Shown here in pieces: positions 51,501 to 55,544 of a stretch of 64,000 nt of DNA. A program made the position numbers and the translations under genes. Each line of letters starts with the position of its first letter. Position 1 is the stretch's first letter. The notes under the pieces were generated by a model that was not told where the DNA came from, made no database searches, and saw nothing but the letters and a program-made list of their open reading frames with translations. Source of the stretch: Gordionus sp. m RMFG-2023 (lineage: Eukaryota; Nematomorpha; Gordioida; Chordodea; Parachordodidae); assembly GCF_954871325.1 (NCBI RefSeq), contig NC_088778.1, forward strand, positions 27,141,120 through 27,205,119, read 5' to 3'.

Positions 51501-52740
51501 TTGTAAATTTAAAATCAATTCAAAAAAGTAACAATGTTATAAAAATATTTTTTATTATGAAAATTGAAGAAAGGAGTATATTTTAATTTCAATTTTGACT
51601 TCATTTTTAAAACAATTATAAATATAAATTTATTTAAAATTATTAAATATAATGACAAGAATAAGGCATACTATTAAAAATGAAAATGATTAAGGAATTA
51701 TTTGTATTATATTCTTTTAAGCATGAATAATTTAGATATGAATAATAAAAAATTATACTATTTTTATTGAATTGGTATAATTATGAATAGTAATTTCTCA
51801 TTTCATTTAAAAGAATTGAATACCAATAATTTATTATTCAATTTGTATTCATTTTTGAATAGGCCTACAATATAATAACCTTAAATAAACTGTCAAATAC
51901 TGTAATTGTAAATAAAAAATTTTTCCAACCATTATTGTTTATATCATTACTATGGTGAGAAAAAAACAAAATCATACAAATAGAATTGAAAATTAAAGAA
52001 ACATAATATATAATATATTACACCTTTGCTAATATTTTTATCTCTATCATTTCCTTTTTTACCCATAGCTAACAACGATTTATCATTTAAAGAGTATTTG
52101 GGAGAGATTAAGTATTTATTATCATCTAGGCTATTCTTAGGATTGTTATCCCTTAATACATTGTTCATTATAATATTATTGTTAACAGTATCATTAGCTT
52201 TCCATCCTGCAAATTTAGATAAATGTTCAACTTCTATTTGAGTAGCATATTCTTCATCTAATGGCTGCCAACCAACATCAAAAAACCAAGTCCCCCTCAT
52301 TACATCAACTGGATCACCTGTAAGTAAATATTTAAATAACTGGTGATCTATAACATTTTACCATGCCAATATATAGGGAGACATTTTTTAACTATTATAT
52401 CCACTTCATATAAATCACCTCTGACTGAAATTGGCTCAAAATTTTCAGTATACAGTCCTTTAAGACTTGAGTGCAATTGACGATATGCAAGTTCAATCCT
52501 GTAAGAATCATATCCCAAAAAAGGAATCCATGTTTTTTTTGGACTAGAATAAAACCATCTAGATAAATAAATAATAAAATATATTTTATAAGTTTAATAC
52601 CTGACTTCATTTGGTTTGAGTATATCTATAATATCATTAATAGTAGCTGAATTTGAGTTGCCAGTTTTAGGAGTTATATCGGAAAATACATCTGATTCAT
52701 CTTCATTTGAAGTTACTTCTTCAGCCACCATAACATCCAT
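15449..52740 (-). CDS. DDHD1: DDHD1-type intracellular phospholipase A1 gene, 17 exons (gene span)
   Basis: Whole gene model; each exon is listed separately. The family hydrolyses phosphatidic acid and related phospholipids at the sn-1 position and acts on cytosolic faces of membranes. Spliced length is 3435 nt (1144 residues plus stop), and every exon junction keeps phase. Domain order matches animal DDHD1: N-terminal KPNEVRWFY...GYDSYRIELAYR block, EVYMFSLATSSKL block, HIVFVIHGIG oxyanion-type strand, SILNTTVMDIMYYTSP, nucleophile elbow AHSLG (Ser about 516), LLGSPLAVFLVMRGI, then the DDHD domain with D729 (HPADPV), D1104 (YRVDY), H1124 (TAHTSYW) and D1132 (NSPDV). A long disordered insertion, about residues 760-1095, lies inside the DDHD domain. 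The elbow starts with Ala, where recalled human DDHD1 has Ser. Introns 1 and 2 are 42 and 44 nt; the others reach 7.8 kb and are full of transposons. A possible AATAAA lies about 180 nt past the stop. DDHD1 rather than DDHD2/SEC23IP is inferred from motif wording. Confidence 0.9.
15800..16237 (-). CDS. DDHD1: DDHD1 exon 16 (residues 952-1097)
   Basis: A disordered, charged 146-residue segment (DEGILFIEDRDDD, ALKKRVNKSKGSKSKTPDEA, ending IQVSDEDIP). The acceptor CCCAAAAG keeps phase; a second AG at 16220-16219 would shorten it. Donor GTTAGT, phase 1, joins exactly to the final exon. Confidence 0.78.
16453..16477 (-). CDS. DDHD1: DDHD1 exon 15, tentative microexon (residues 944-951)
   Basis: A 25-nt piece (YEMSPKRS) placed because it has AG and GTAACA borders and is the choice that keeps phase between exons 14 and 16. 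The GC-rich open frame runs on past this donor to about 16400, so the real exon may end elsewhere. This is the weakest part of the model. Confidence 0.4.
17213..17484 (-). CDS. DDHD1: DDHD1 exon 14 (residues 853-943)
   Basis: Encodes a disordered stretch with the poly-proline run PPPIPPPPYSSYLPR and a Trp/Arg-rich patch (TYWRRSSSDP). Supported by an open frame of 90 codons, high GC and exact phase on both sides rather than by homology. Donor GTTAAT is weak, so the 3' edge could shift; GTATGA inside the exon is an alternative. Confidence 0.72.
18200..18336. mobile_element. pogo/Tigger-like MITE
   Basis: Left end CAGTCAAACCTTTCTTAATT, then TTGGGCTCTTGATAATTTGG and GATAAATTGGGCAACTGT. Three more copies of the same consensus lie at about 27507, 45893 and 47462. 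Assignment to the TcMar/pogo group is from the resemblance of its ends, not from a transposase. Confidence 0.55.
18330..18445 (+). mobile_element. piggyBac right-end fragment
   Basis: Matches the right end of the element at 48134-49764: GAGATATAGCT, GGAGTAAAATAGACCACACC and TGTAGTGAAGGGTTAA, ending in TTAA at 18442-18445. Only the end remains. Confidence 0.75.
19473..19836 (-). CDS. DDHD1: DDHD1 exon 13 (residues 732-852)
   Basis: Begins AYRLEPLISLGYIRVKPLPI, continuing HPADPV from exon 12 without gap although they are separated by a 3-kb intron with a hAT. About 75 disordered residues follow (TEEEAEIQNLL..., Ser/Asn-rich). Donor GTAAAA, phase 1. Confidence 0.92.
19970..22430 (+). mobile_element. 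hAT transposon (DUF4371/ZMYM1-like transposase), 2461 bp
   Basis: Ends CAGTGACCCCTACA and TGTAGGGGTTACTG, with the perfect 8-bp duplication AATATTTA at 19962-19969 and 22431-22438. Plus-strand fragments include LEFLVGQSYDGTSNMSGRIN GVQALI (about 20710-20790), LRNVLGILDEIYVYFNG (20880-20930), TTRWLTSYKAI (21006-21100), KDIGFAINQIQLAKDCL (21290-21345) and the dimerisation block LLTIPTTSCTAERVMSKIKT (22035-22095). Frames are interrupted several times, so it is immobile on its own, but exact ends and target duplication mean it is fairly young. It sits inside DDHD1 intron 12. Confidence 0.9.
22899..23110 (-). CDS. DDHD1: DDHD1 exon 12 (residues 661-731), first DDHD Asp
   Basis: Encodes a variable linker and then LPKHICNHVYNIYHPADPV. 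HPADPV is the start of the DDHD domain (family: NIFHPTDPVAYRLEPL) and carries the first conserved Asp (D729). Acceptor ATATACAG; donor GTAAAT in phase 0. Confidence 0.92.
23111..23658 (-). other. DDHD1 intron 11 with MITE next to the donor
   Basis: 548 nt. A hAT-type MITE-like sequence runs from about 23411 (GGAGGCTTGGCCCAAACC) to 23649 (GGTTTTGGGCCGCGCTGACC TCTA), so its edge is about 9 nt from the exon 11 donor. No clean target duplication is visible. Confidence 0.55.
23659..23869 (-). CDS. DDHD1: DDHD1 exon 11 (residues 591-660), GSPLAVF block
   Basis: Begins VENLFLLGSPLAVFLVMRGI, almost word for word the DDHD1 segment VENFFCMGSPLAVFLALRGI. A Ser/Asp/Lys-rich linker follows. The preceding intron is 100 nt. 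Donor GTATTT, phase 1. A MITE begins about 9 nt inside the following intron. Confidence 0.92.
23970..24033 (-). CDS. DDHD1: DDHD1 exon 10 (residues 569-590)
   Basis: Encodes VLDIESKLNYIRKDRNSLKF K, matching the family's RRLKEIEERL...ALKFK segment just before VENFF. Acceptor GTGACAG, donor GTAACA, phase 2 in and 0 out. Confidence 0.87.
24370..26690 (+). mobile_element. DIRS-like retroelement fossil
   Basis: GC-rich, heavily decayed sequence. A reverse-transcriptase-like stretch near 26426-26640 resembles the DIRS/tyrosine-recombinase group in the palm and the following helix (EEVTWVTLAVAEMAAHWGIT, then KGEKSIL). Broken in many places and old. No terminal repeats were identified and the edges given are approximate. 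Family assignment is tentative. Confidence 0.5.
25638..25781. repeat. 72-bp tandem duplication, two near-perfect copies
   Basis: The unit starting GTATCCCCAAAGTTAGATAC occurs at 25638 and again at 25710, essentially identical for about 70 bp. It lies inside the decayed DIRS-like sequence and is much younger than that element. Confidence 0.92.
26957..27179. mobile_element. hAT-type MITE, family C
   Basis: 223 bp. Ends TAGAGGTATGCATTGGGCGG and CCGCCCAATGCAGACCTCTA, with the perfect 8-bp duplication GTCCAGAT at 26949-26956 and 27180-27187. Contains a short internal duplication of GGGCGGAGTTTCGGCCCGAC. Confidence 0.9.
27507..27690. mobile_element. pogo/Tigger-like MITE
   Basis: Left ACAGTAAAACTTATGTAATT, internal GATAAATTGGGCAACTGTC, right GAATTAGAAAGGTTACAC. 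The ends are roughly inverted. Same family as 18200, 45893 and 47462. Confidence 0.6.
28294..28370 (-). CDS. DDHD1: DDHD1 exon 9 (residues 544-568)
   Basis: Short 77-nt exon encoding SDCIEDAKDEVDKKRWSKFA then ENLKA. It fits the charged helical linker that follows the elbow in DDHD1. Acceptor TTTATATAAG; donor GTAAAA in phase 2. The GC-rich island in AT-rich surroundings and exact phase support it. Confidence 0.8.
28434..28632. mobile_element. hAT-type MITE, family A
   Basis: Left end TAGTGTTGTTAAACGGCTTG is clear, and the right side CTAGCCGTTTTTAAAAAATA GGCTCAACACGAGCC is partly worn. Starts about 64 bp upstream of the DDHD1 exon 9 acceptor. Confidence 0.75.
29600..29775 (+). mobile_element. 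hAT transposase C-terminal remnant
   Basis: The plus strand reads FSERNWKV then IHTKKRSRLKISTTRKLVKV YHNLRLI, matching the conserved hAT tail (FSxxxxIHSKxRNRLxxExxxKLVxVxxNLRLL). Interrupted; no element ends identified. A different hAT subgroup from those at 19970 and 33886. Confidence 0.65.
30114..30305 (-). CDS. DDHD1: DDHD1 exon 8 (residues 480-543), catalytic elbow
   Basis: Encodes ILTGVQKELNRLYQMFCAKH, then KVSIIAHSLGTVIIHDILSG and WNP. The motif AHSLG (Ser about 516) is the expected nucleophile elbow, followed by the family's VI..D...GWNP. Exactly 64 codons, phase 0 to 0. The acceptor and first exon bases are duplicated 156 bp upstream (see findings). Donor GTATGC. Confidence 0.92.
30291..30602. 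repeat. 156-bp tandem duplication spanning the exon 8 acceptor
   Basis: Copies 30291-30446 and 30447-30602 are nearly identical (start GACTCCAGTGAGTATCTTAA, end TTTTCTAACACTTGT). On the minus strand each carries TTTAAG followed by ATACTCACTGGAGTC, the acceptor and first 15 nt of DDHD1 exon 8. Only the lower-coordinate copy runs on into the exon. Confidence 0.95.
30306..31738 (-). other. DDHD1 intron 7
   Basis: 1433 nt. Apart from the tandem duplication at its acceptor side, AT-rich with many homopolymers and no element recognised. The donor GTTTCC is poor. Confidence 0.6.
31739..31845 (-). CDS. DDHD1: DDHD1 exon 7 (residues 444-479)
   Basis: Encodes AVDMISPKNVIGLRSILNTT then VMDIMYYTSPIFRNE, equivalent to VDSITPDKVRGLRDMLNSSAMDIMYYTSPLYRDE. 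Acceptor TTTTTTATAG. Donor GTTTCC is weak, but it is the one that keeps phase 0 with exon 8. Confidence 0.9.
33012..33794 (-). pseudogene. hAT transposase, inverted minus-strand copy
   Basis: Inverted duplicate of the 3' part of the plus-strand transposase. A 155-residue frame with KDIEIFLKPFYKMTLEISSN and SNYVATILDPKTKIKY, then a 98-residue frame with IKDYLDDKVASPITNTLDWW and SSVPSERAFSKTVNFLTKKR. It is more intact than the plus copy in the dimerisation region (the WWEKNIVVYPTLSLIAKNFL frame stays open) but lacks the catalytic core entirely. Confidence 0.85.
33886..35090 (+). pseudogene. hAT transposase (RICESLEEPER-type), plus-strand copy
   Basis: Fragments in order: ILSITQDNAPNIVSAAAKMN and FSYRCIAHIINIIVKEGLSS (catalytic-core region), LHLSPKLLQKFMKV, then the 154-residue block from 34326 with KDIEIFLKSFYKMTLEISSN and SNYVATLLDPKTKIKY (DUF4413-like), and the dimerisation block SSVPSERAFSKTVDFLTKK near 34980-35030. 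Frames change several times and stops occur, for example after LVYPT near 34945. The N-terminal zinc finger and part of the core are absent. Confidence 0.85.
35700..37170 (+). repeat. Tandem array, unit about 118-154 bp, about 8 copies
   Basis: The phrase GAAGTCTAAAGTAAA recurs near 35759, 36149, 36267, 36408, 36555, 36709 and 37056, alternating with ATTCGTCCTCTAGTCGACTC. A GGCCC-rich MITE piece (GATCTGCATCGGGCC, about 36850-36965) interrupts it. This array is the long arm of the fold-back element; the left arm has only about two units. Confidence 0.88.
37305..37522. mobile_element. hAT-type MITE, family B
   Basis: Starts CAGAGGCCTGCAGACCC and ends CTCTGCAGGTCTTTC. The flanks GTCTTAAT and GTCATAAT are a near-perfect 8-bp duplication. 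Interior is GGGCCGG-rich with long A/T spacers. Its edge is about 90 bp from DDHD1 exon 6. Confidence 0.75.
37614..37729 (-). CDS. DDHD1: DDHD1 exon 6 (residues 405-443)
   Basis: Encodes MRDHAAKLKQKC...VRAEFFPIEWRANLKLDDG, matching the family segment MREAARKIE...VEFLPVEWRSKLTLDGD. Acceptor AAATATAG; donor GTTATT, with U at +3. Phase agrees on both sides. Confidence 0.9.
38320..39145. mobile_element. Fold-back element with about 130-bp inverted arms
   Basis: Left arm about 38323-38460 (ATTTATTTTACCAATCTGGG, GGTAGAGAACTCGAGAGTAA, TAATTAATTCTTAGATAAC) is mirrored at about 39010-39140 (ATAAGAATTAATTAGATATT, TACTCTCGAATTCTCTACCA, GGCAAAATAAATTTTAG). The arms are about 540 bp apart. The interior is not AT-poor filler but has coding-like sequence on the minus strand. 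Confidence 0.75.
38497..38759 (-). CDS. Two exon-like pieces inside fold-back element (unknown protein)
   Basis: Piece 1 (38759-38642) is bounded by ATATAAG and GTAAGG and reads DMWVIDTTPYQMSDNASSDF DSTYSIIGIDDLNITLCLT. A 125-nt intron (38641-38517, GTAAGG...TTTGTTTCAG) follows, then piece 2 adds CLGLE and a TGA at 38499-38497. Splice signals are stronger than those of the surrounding DDHD1 gene. The phases do not allow it to be a cassette exon of DDHD1, because a stop appears at once. Family not recognised. It could be a captured gene fragment, a nested gene end, or chance. Confidence 0.35.
39668..39834 (-). CDS. DDHD1: DDHD1 exon 5 (residues 350-404), VIHGIG block
   Basis: Encodes LTYALGFQKTGLRLNRGY, then DKPPDIQHIVFVIHGIGAKL and KCIKNCG. 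HIVFVIHGIG is the first conserved strand and loop of the lipase fold, as in DDHD1 (HIVFVVHGIGQ). Acceptor in phase 0; donor GTAAAA in phase 2. Confidence 0.9.
40761..41158. mobile_element. Fold-back MITE, family D
   Basis: About 400-bp palindrome. The left arm (TCAATATGTTTTTACGACAA TGTGTCATTTTTACAAC...CATGTTTGGAATTCCTATCC) is mirrored by AAATCTATAGGCTAGGTATTTC, AAAGTTGAAAAAATAACACA and TTGACGCTAACATTATA. A second, clearer copy lies at 45219-45506. Confidence 0.75.
41615..42812 (+). mobile_element. hAT element remnant, about 1.2 kb
   Basis: Ends CAGGGTTTCGAACCG and CGGTTCAAACCCCTG. The flanks are A/T-rich and only roughly alike. Near 42040-42105 the plus strand reads DNIEIRNYWEIVINNMPELY, the start of a hAT dimerisation region. 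Interior rich in CCGGAACGAACCG words. Non-autonomous; contains a nested family B MITE near 42255-42432. Confidence 0.65.
43810..44225 (-). CDS. DDHD1: DDHD1 exon 4 (residues 211-349)
   Basis: The acceptor TGTTAG sits at 44227-44226, and its phase matches exon 3 across a 7.8-kb intron. The first about 100 residues are disordered, Ser/Pro/Lys/Asp-rich. The last part, FYVEWYNPNEVYMFSLATSS then KLYRS, matches the conserved VDWHSVDEVYLYSDATTSKI block. Donor GTTAGC, phase 0. GC content is much higher than in the flanking sequence and in exons 1-3. Confidence 0.87.
44838..45031. mobile_element. hAT-type MITE, family A, decayed
   Basis: Recognised from AAGGGCTAAATCAAGATAGA, CCAAACCTCAAAATTTAGGC and the right end CCGTTAAACAACAC. 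No clear target duplication. Confidence 0.6.
45219..45506. mobile_element. Fold-back MITE, family D
   Basis: Ends TGTTAGCGGCACAATATGTT and AACACATTGCCGCTAACATA. Arms continue as TTTTTTCAACTTTC / GAAAGTTGAAAAA. Same family as 40761-41158. Confidence 0.8.
45893..46078. mobile_element. pogo/Tigger-like MITE
   Basis: CAATTAAACTTGTCTAATTT...CTCGATAATTCGGGCAACTC...TTGGCAACTGTCTAAATTGG...CCTAAATTAGAAG. Same family as 18200 and 27507. Confidence 0.55.
46200..46402. mobile_element. hAT-type MITE, family A
   Basis: TGGTGTCATTAAACGGCTCA at left, ACGAGCCGTTTAACGACACT A at right, with the family core CACGCAAGCCTCGAGATCGC between. Confidence 0.75.
47462..47655. mobile_element. pogo/Tigger-like MITE
   Basis: GCTAAACTTGTCTAATTTGG GCTCTTGATAATT...TCTTGATAAATAGGGAACC...GGTGTTCAAATTAGACAA. 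Fourth copy of this family in the window. Confidence 0.55.
48032..49793. repeat. Inverted repeat split by the piggyBac insertion
   Basis: GGTCACATTCATAGTGGGAT (48032-) is mirrored by ATCCCACTATGAATGTGGCC (-49793) immediately outside the piggyBac ends. This is most simply an older palindromic element into which piggyBac jumped at an internal TTAA. Confidence 0.75.
48134..49764 (+). mobile_element. piggyBac transposon (PGBD4-like), internally deleted
   Basis: TTAA at both ends (48134-48137, 49761-49764). Terminal repeats CCCTTCACTACAAAGGTGGG and CACCTATGTAGTGAAGGG, plus a subterminal GGGGTAAAATAGACCCCACC. The transposase C-terminal two thirds remain on the plus strand: YAGNQPEGPYKLRNKPFNVV ERLIQP and RNVTTHNWFTSYELAIHLLN (48561-48851), KKPEIITFYNLTKGRVDVVN QLCSNYSISR (48874-49185), and the zinc finger CSSCPRVRDKKSLFIC...CRECF (about 49267-49365). 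The N-terminus and first catalytic Asp region are missing, and a few stops separate the frames. Non-autonomous. Confidence 0.9.
52024..52317 (-). CDS. DDHD1: DDHD1 exon 3 (residues 113-210)
   Basis: Follows a 44-nt intron with acceptor TTACTTACAG. It encodes MRGTWFFDVGWQPLDEEYAT and IEVEHLSKF, equivalent to the family block MRGQWF...WQPLEEE...IEQEHL, then a low-complexity Asn/Asp/Lys-rich tail. It ends in phase 1 at a GTGTAA donor. Confidence 0.88.
52362..52558 (-). CDS. DDHD1: DDHD1 exon 2 (residues 47-112)
   Basis: Follows a 42-nt intron with acceptor TTTATCTAG. It encodes RWFYSSPKKTWIPFLGYDSY, then RIELAYRQL and ISVRGDLYEVDI...LPIYWHG, closely matching the N-terminal WWE-like region of DDHD1/DDHD2 phospholipases. 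It ends in phase 1 at GTAAAA. Confidence 0.9.
52601..52740 (-). CDS. DDHD1: DDHD1 exon 1 (residues 1-46, start codon)
   Basis: Starts at ATG 52740 with A at -3 and G at +4. An in-frame TAA lies four codons upstream, so this is probably the true start unless an upstream exon is spliced in. It encodes an acidic N-terminus (MDVMVAEEVTSNEDESD) ending KPNEV, the beginning of the conserved N-terminal block. It ends in phase 2 at a GTATTA donor. Codon third positions are AT-rich. Confidence 0.85.
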
Positions 52741-53094
52741 ATTTTGTAGTTATATAAGCATGATTCGAATATTTTCTTGCAGCTCTGATATCAAAAATAA
52801 AAATTAGTTTTCGATGATTTGCATCAATGCAATTTTAAAGATTTCGAAAATAAACATATATAATAATTATAAAAATTGACAAAATATATTACTCTATCAA
52901 TTAATTAATTAACCATATTCAATTACTAGAAAAGCTTAGTATAAAGTCAAAAATGATTATAAAATTACAAAATAAGTTATAATTTTTACAATTATTGAAA
53001 AAAAATATTATATTAGTAAATTACAATTATATATAGTCATTAATTTTTGCTATCTATTATTGATTGAGATTCAAGTTCCCTTAAAGCGTCATCT

Positions 53095-53930
53095 TTATAA
53101 TTGGGAGTAAAATAGCCTAATTCTCTCCTATGTATAGGATGTTCAGGTTCACTTAGGGGGTTTCGGTCATTGAGAGTATAAAGCTAAGATAGTTGCATTT
53201 TATTATGTTTTTGGTCTAACCTTTGACGTAGGTAGAATCCCTCTTTGGGATCCTCGGTCCTAGTAGAGATTCGTTTTCCCAGTTCTTTAAATAAGGCCGG
53301 GGCATGAGAGCCGAACAATGTTAGAGTTTTGGCGATAAGTTGTAGGAATGTAGAGTTAGCAAGAAGCGATGACGTATTTAGAGAGTTTATTTATCTCGGC
53401 GTCTAGTAGGGCATCTTTATTTATATTGGAAGGGGCAAGAGGATTGATGCATGAGAAATCCTAGGTTAGGAATTCCCCCCTCTTCCAAGGGATCATAGTA
53501 GAATCATCAGGCCGCTTACCATCGGAATTGTAAAGGCCAGTAGGTTTGAAGGTTGATGGGTTGATGCAGATTATAAGGCCCTGAATAGTATCATTGCATT
53601 TTGAATGCCTAGCCACTACAGCGCTTGCAATGCAAAGAGAGATGGCTTTTGGAGTTGACCGACGTTTGACAGAGTATACAGTGACACCCAATTAAGTCTA
53701 AGACCGATGGCGTGTTGTAGCTCATTATACTTAATGAGCTGTTCAAGGTTTCGCGATGGGAAAGCATCGTTAAATTCGTGCCCGCTGTCTGCAGAAATAA
53801 AGAAGAGTAGAGAATCGTCCTCAGGTTGGCACCTCAATTTAAAGTATACAACGGAGTTGCCAACTAGAGGCTTATCCAAGTTCTTTTTTTAGGATAAGGG
53901 AAGATCGACTAATGAAAGAGACTTCTATAG
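53095..53930 (-). mobile_element. Retroelement fragment (reverse transcriptase C-terminal region)
   Basis: The minus strand reads VVARHSKCNDTIQGLI, TGLYNSDGKRPDDSTMIPWK RGEFLT and SCINPLAPSNI. This matches a C-terminal block common in invertebrate retroelement proteins (RHxxLNDII ... LxRxDGKRPDGxTLxPWKRG ... DTLAPS). Broken in several places, no ends seen, moderately old. The exact clade (non-LTR or DIRS-like) is uncertain. Lies just upstream of DDHD1 exon 1. Confidence 0.6.
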
Positions 53931-54732
53931 ATCATTTGCCTGCAGAAGCAAGGAGGTTTTGTCAGTGTGTGTAGCTCGCAAGACAGGCAAGAGCATATGA
54001 ACGCACTAACGGGGAGTAGGGAAGGCGACCTTATGCGTTTTAGGAGAAGAGCTTGATAAGTTGCTTGGTCGTAGGAAGCCAATTGTCAGAGGTTGCCAGA
54101 CGTATAGCGGATTTAACAATCAGGTTATCCAGTTAGAATTTACGAATTCTACTAATAATTACAATACCAATAACATTAATGGCAAACTCTGAAAAAATAA
54201 AATTACTAAAGAGTCATTTTAAGGCTTCCTATTCCTCTAATAAATTTTAGTTTTGACCTATAGTTGTATTAGTTCTGATAATCTTATGTCCGGCCTGGCC
54301 AATCACTTTATATAAGCTTTTTTTAAAGAAAATTTTGCTTGGCCTGAAAATTTTCCCCAGCCTATGGGTTACAAATTAAGGCTAGATCGTTCCATTTTAT
54401 AATTACATGATATTAAAAATCGAAACTACCTAAACGTCTTTTGTTCTATATTAGTTTACGGTCCGGGTTTGCAGACCTCTGATATAAATTATTTATTTAT
54501 TTTGAAACATTATTTAGAAAATAAATAATCCGGTCACTCTATTCGAGTAGCAGCTATGCCGGCTTGATTTAACAGTTCAGCAACACTATTCGCAATTCTC
54601 TTGACCTTGTGATTGAATATCACCATAAAAGGGAATTAAAAATTGGATAGGAGACGATTGGTTTAGTGACTTGGGACCAACCAAGTTAGGTTATTTAACA
54701 ACATCAGGACCTAATGCAAAATTAAGTTAATT

Positions 54733-55544
54733 AAATCAAAACTTGGTATTTTAATTATTTTCTCTATAAAGTTGATATTCATGATATTAACAATTTTCTT
54801 GCTTTATCTAAATGCACCTAATTTGAATATTGTTTAACAAAAGAATATTGTCGATATTGATTTATTTATATTTCTCTTTTATAATCACATGACCTATCAT
54901 ATTTGACATGTTTTTTATTTAAAAGCATTTCTAATATATTTTTTTAACCCTAACCCATATCTATCAAACCTTAAATTAACCCTAAACAAATTCTAAACCT
55001 TTAATTAACTACCCTAACCAGGAGCGTGAGTAGGCCTAAAACGAATTATTTGTTATTACATATTCGATTCGAAATTTCGAATCGAATATGAATAATGAGG
55101 AAAATTATTCGTATTATTCGAAATTATTTATATATAAATATTCGTAATTATTCGCAAATATCTATCAGTGCGATTGAGAAAATAGAAACTTATTATAACT
55201 TAACAAATATTCACACTATAATATCAACAATACTGGATCCTAGACTAAAAATGGAATTTTTTGAGCAACTACCAACTACATATAACATAGACACGACAAA
55301 TCTATTAGAAAAATTTAAAGATGTATATAATGATTACAAAATAAAATATAATATCAAATCAAATCAACATCAGTTAACCCAATAGTACAGTCGAACATGG
55401 ATAGAATTTTTAAACAAAATAACATCGCATCAGTATGTTAGGTGGAGACATATCTTAACGAAATAAGAATCAGTTCAAATAAGAGTCCCTTAGAGTAGTG
55501 GAGATTTCATGGGGATCGTTTTCCTGTGTTGTCAAAAATGGCAA
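54733..55544. repeat. Large direct repeat, left copy (812 bp)
   Basis: Near-identical to 59368-60178 (offset 4635 bp; only a few substitutions and 1-2 bp indels noticed). It contains about 300 bp of genomic flank with some CCCTAACCC words, then the 5' part of a small hAT element from its TAGGCCTA end at 55031. It stops at the word GTCAAAAATGGCAA, after which the right copy continues and the left does not. Confidence 0.95.
55031..55544 (+). mobile_element. hAT element 5' part, truncated left copy
   Basis: Starts TAGGCCTAAAACGAAT after the flank GGAGCGTGAG. Includes a transposase frame at 55095-55385 with HTIISTILDPRLKMEFFEQL (hAT core tail). Cut at 55544, where unrelated sequence begins. Confidence 0.85.

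Larger units (their letters stand above)
44226..52023 (-). other. DDHD1 intron 3
   Basis: 7798 nt, the largest intron. Contains family A MITEs (44838-45031, 46200-46402), a family D fold-back (45219-45506), pogo-like MITEs (45893-46078, 47462-47655), a piggyBac nested in an inverted repeat (48032-49793) and family B MITE pieces (about 49800-50240). From 50450 to 52000 only AT-rich sequence was seen. Confidence 0.65.

Noticed and set aside
52026-52241. Plus-strand hydrophobic frame MLIFLSLSFPFLPIANN...
   Set aside because: Antisense of DDHD1 exon 3.
54945-55020. CCCTAACCC words as telomeric repeat
   Set aside because: Only a few irregular words, and the same stretch is repeated at about 59580-59655 as part of the direct repeat; not an array.
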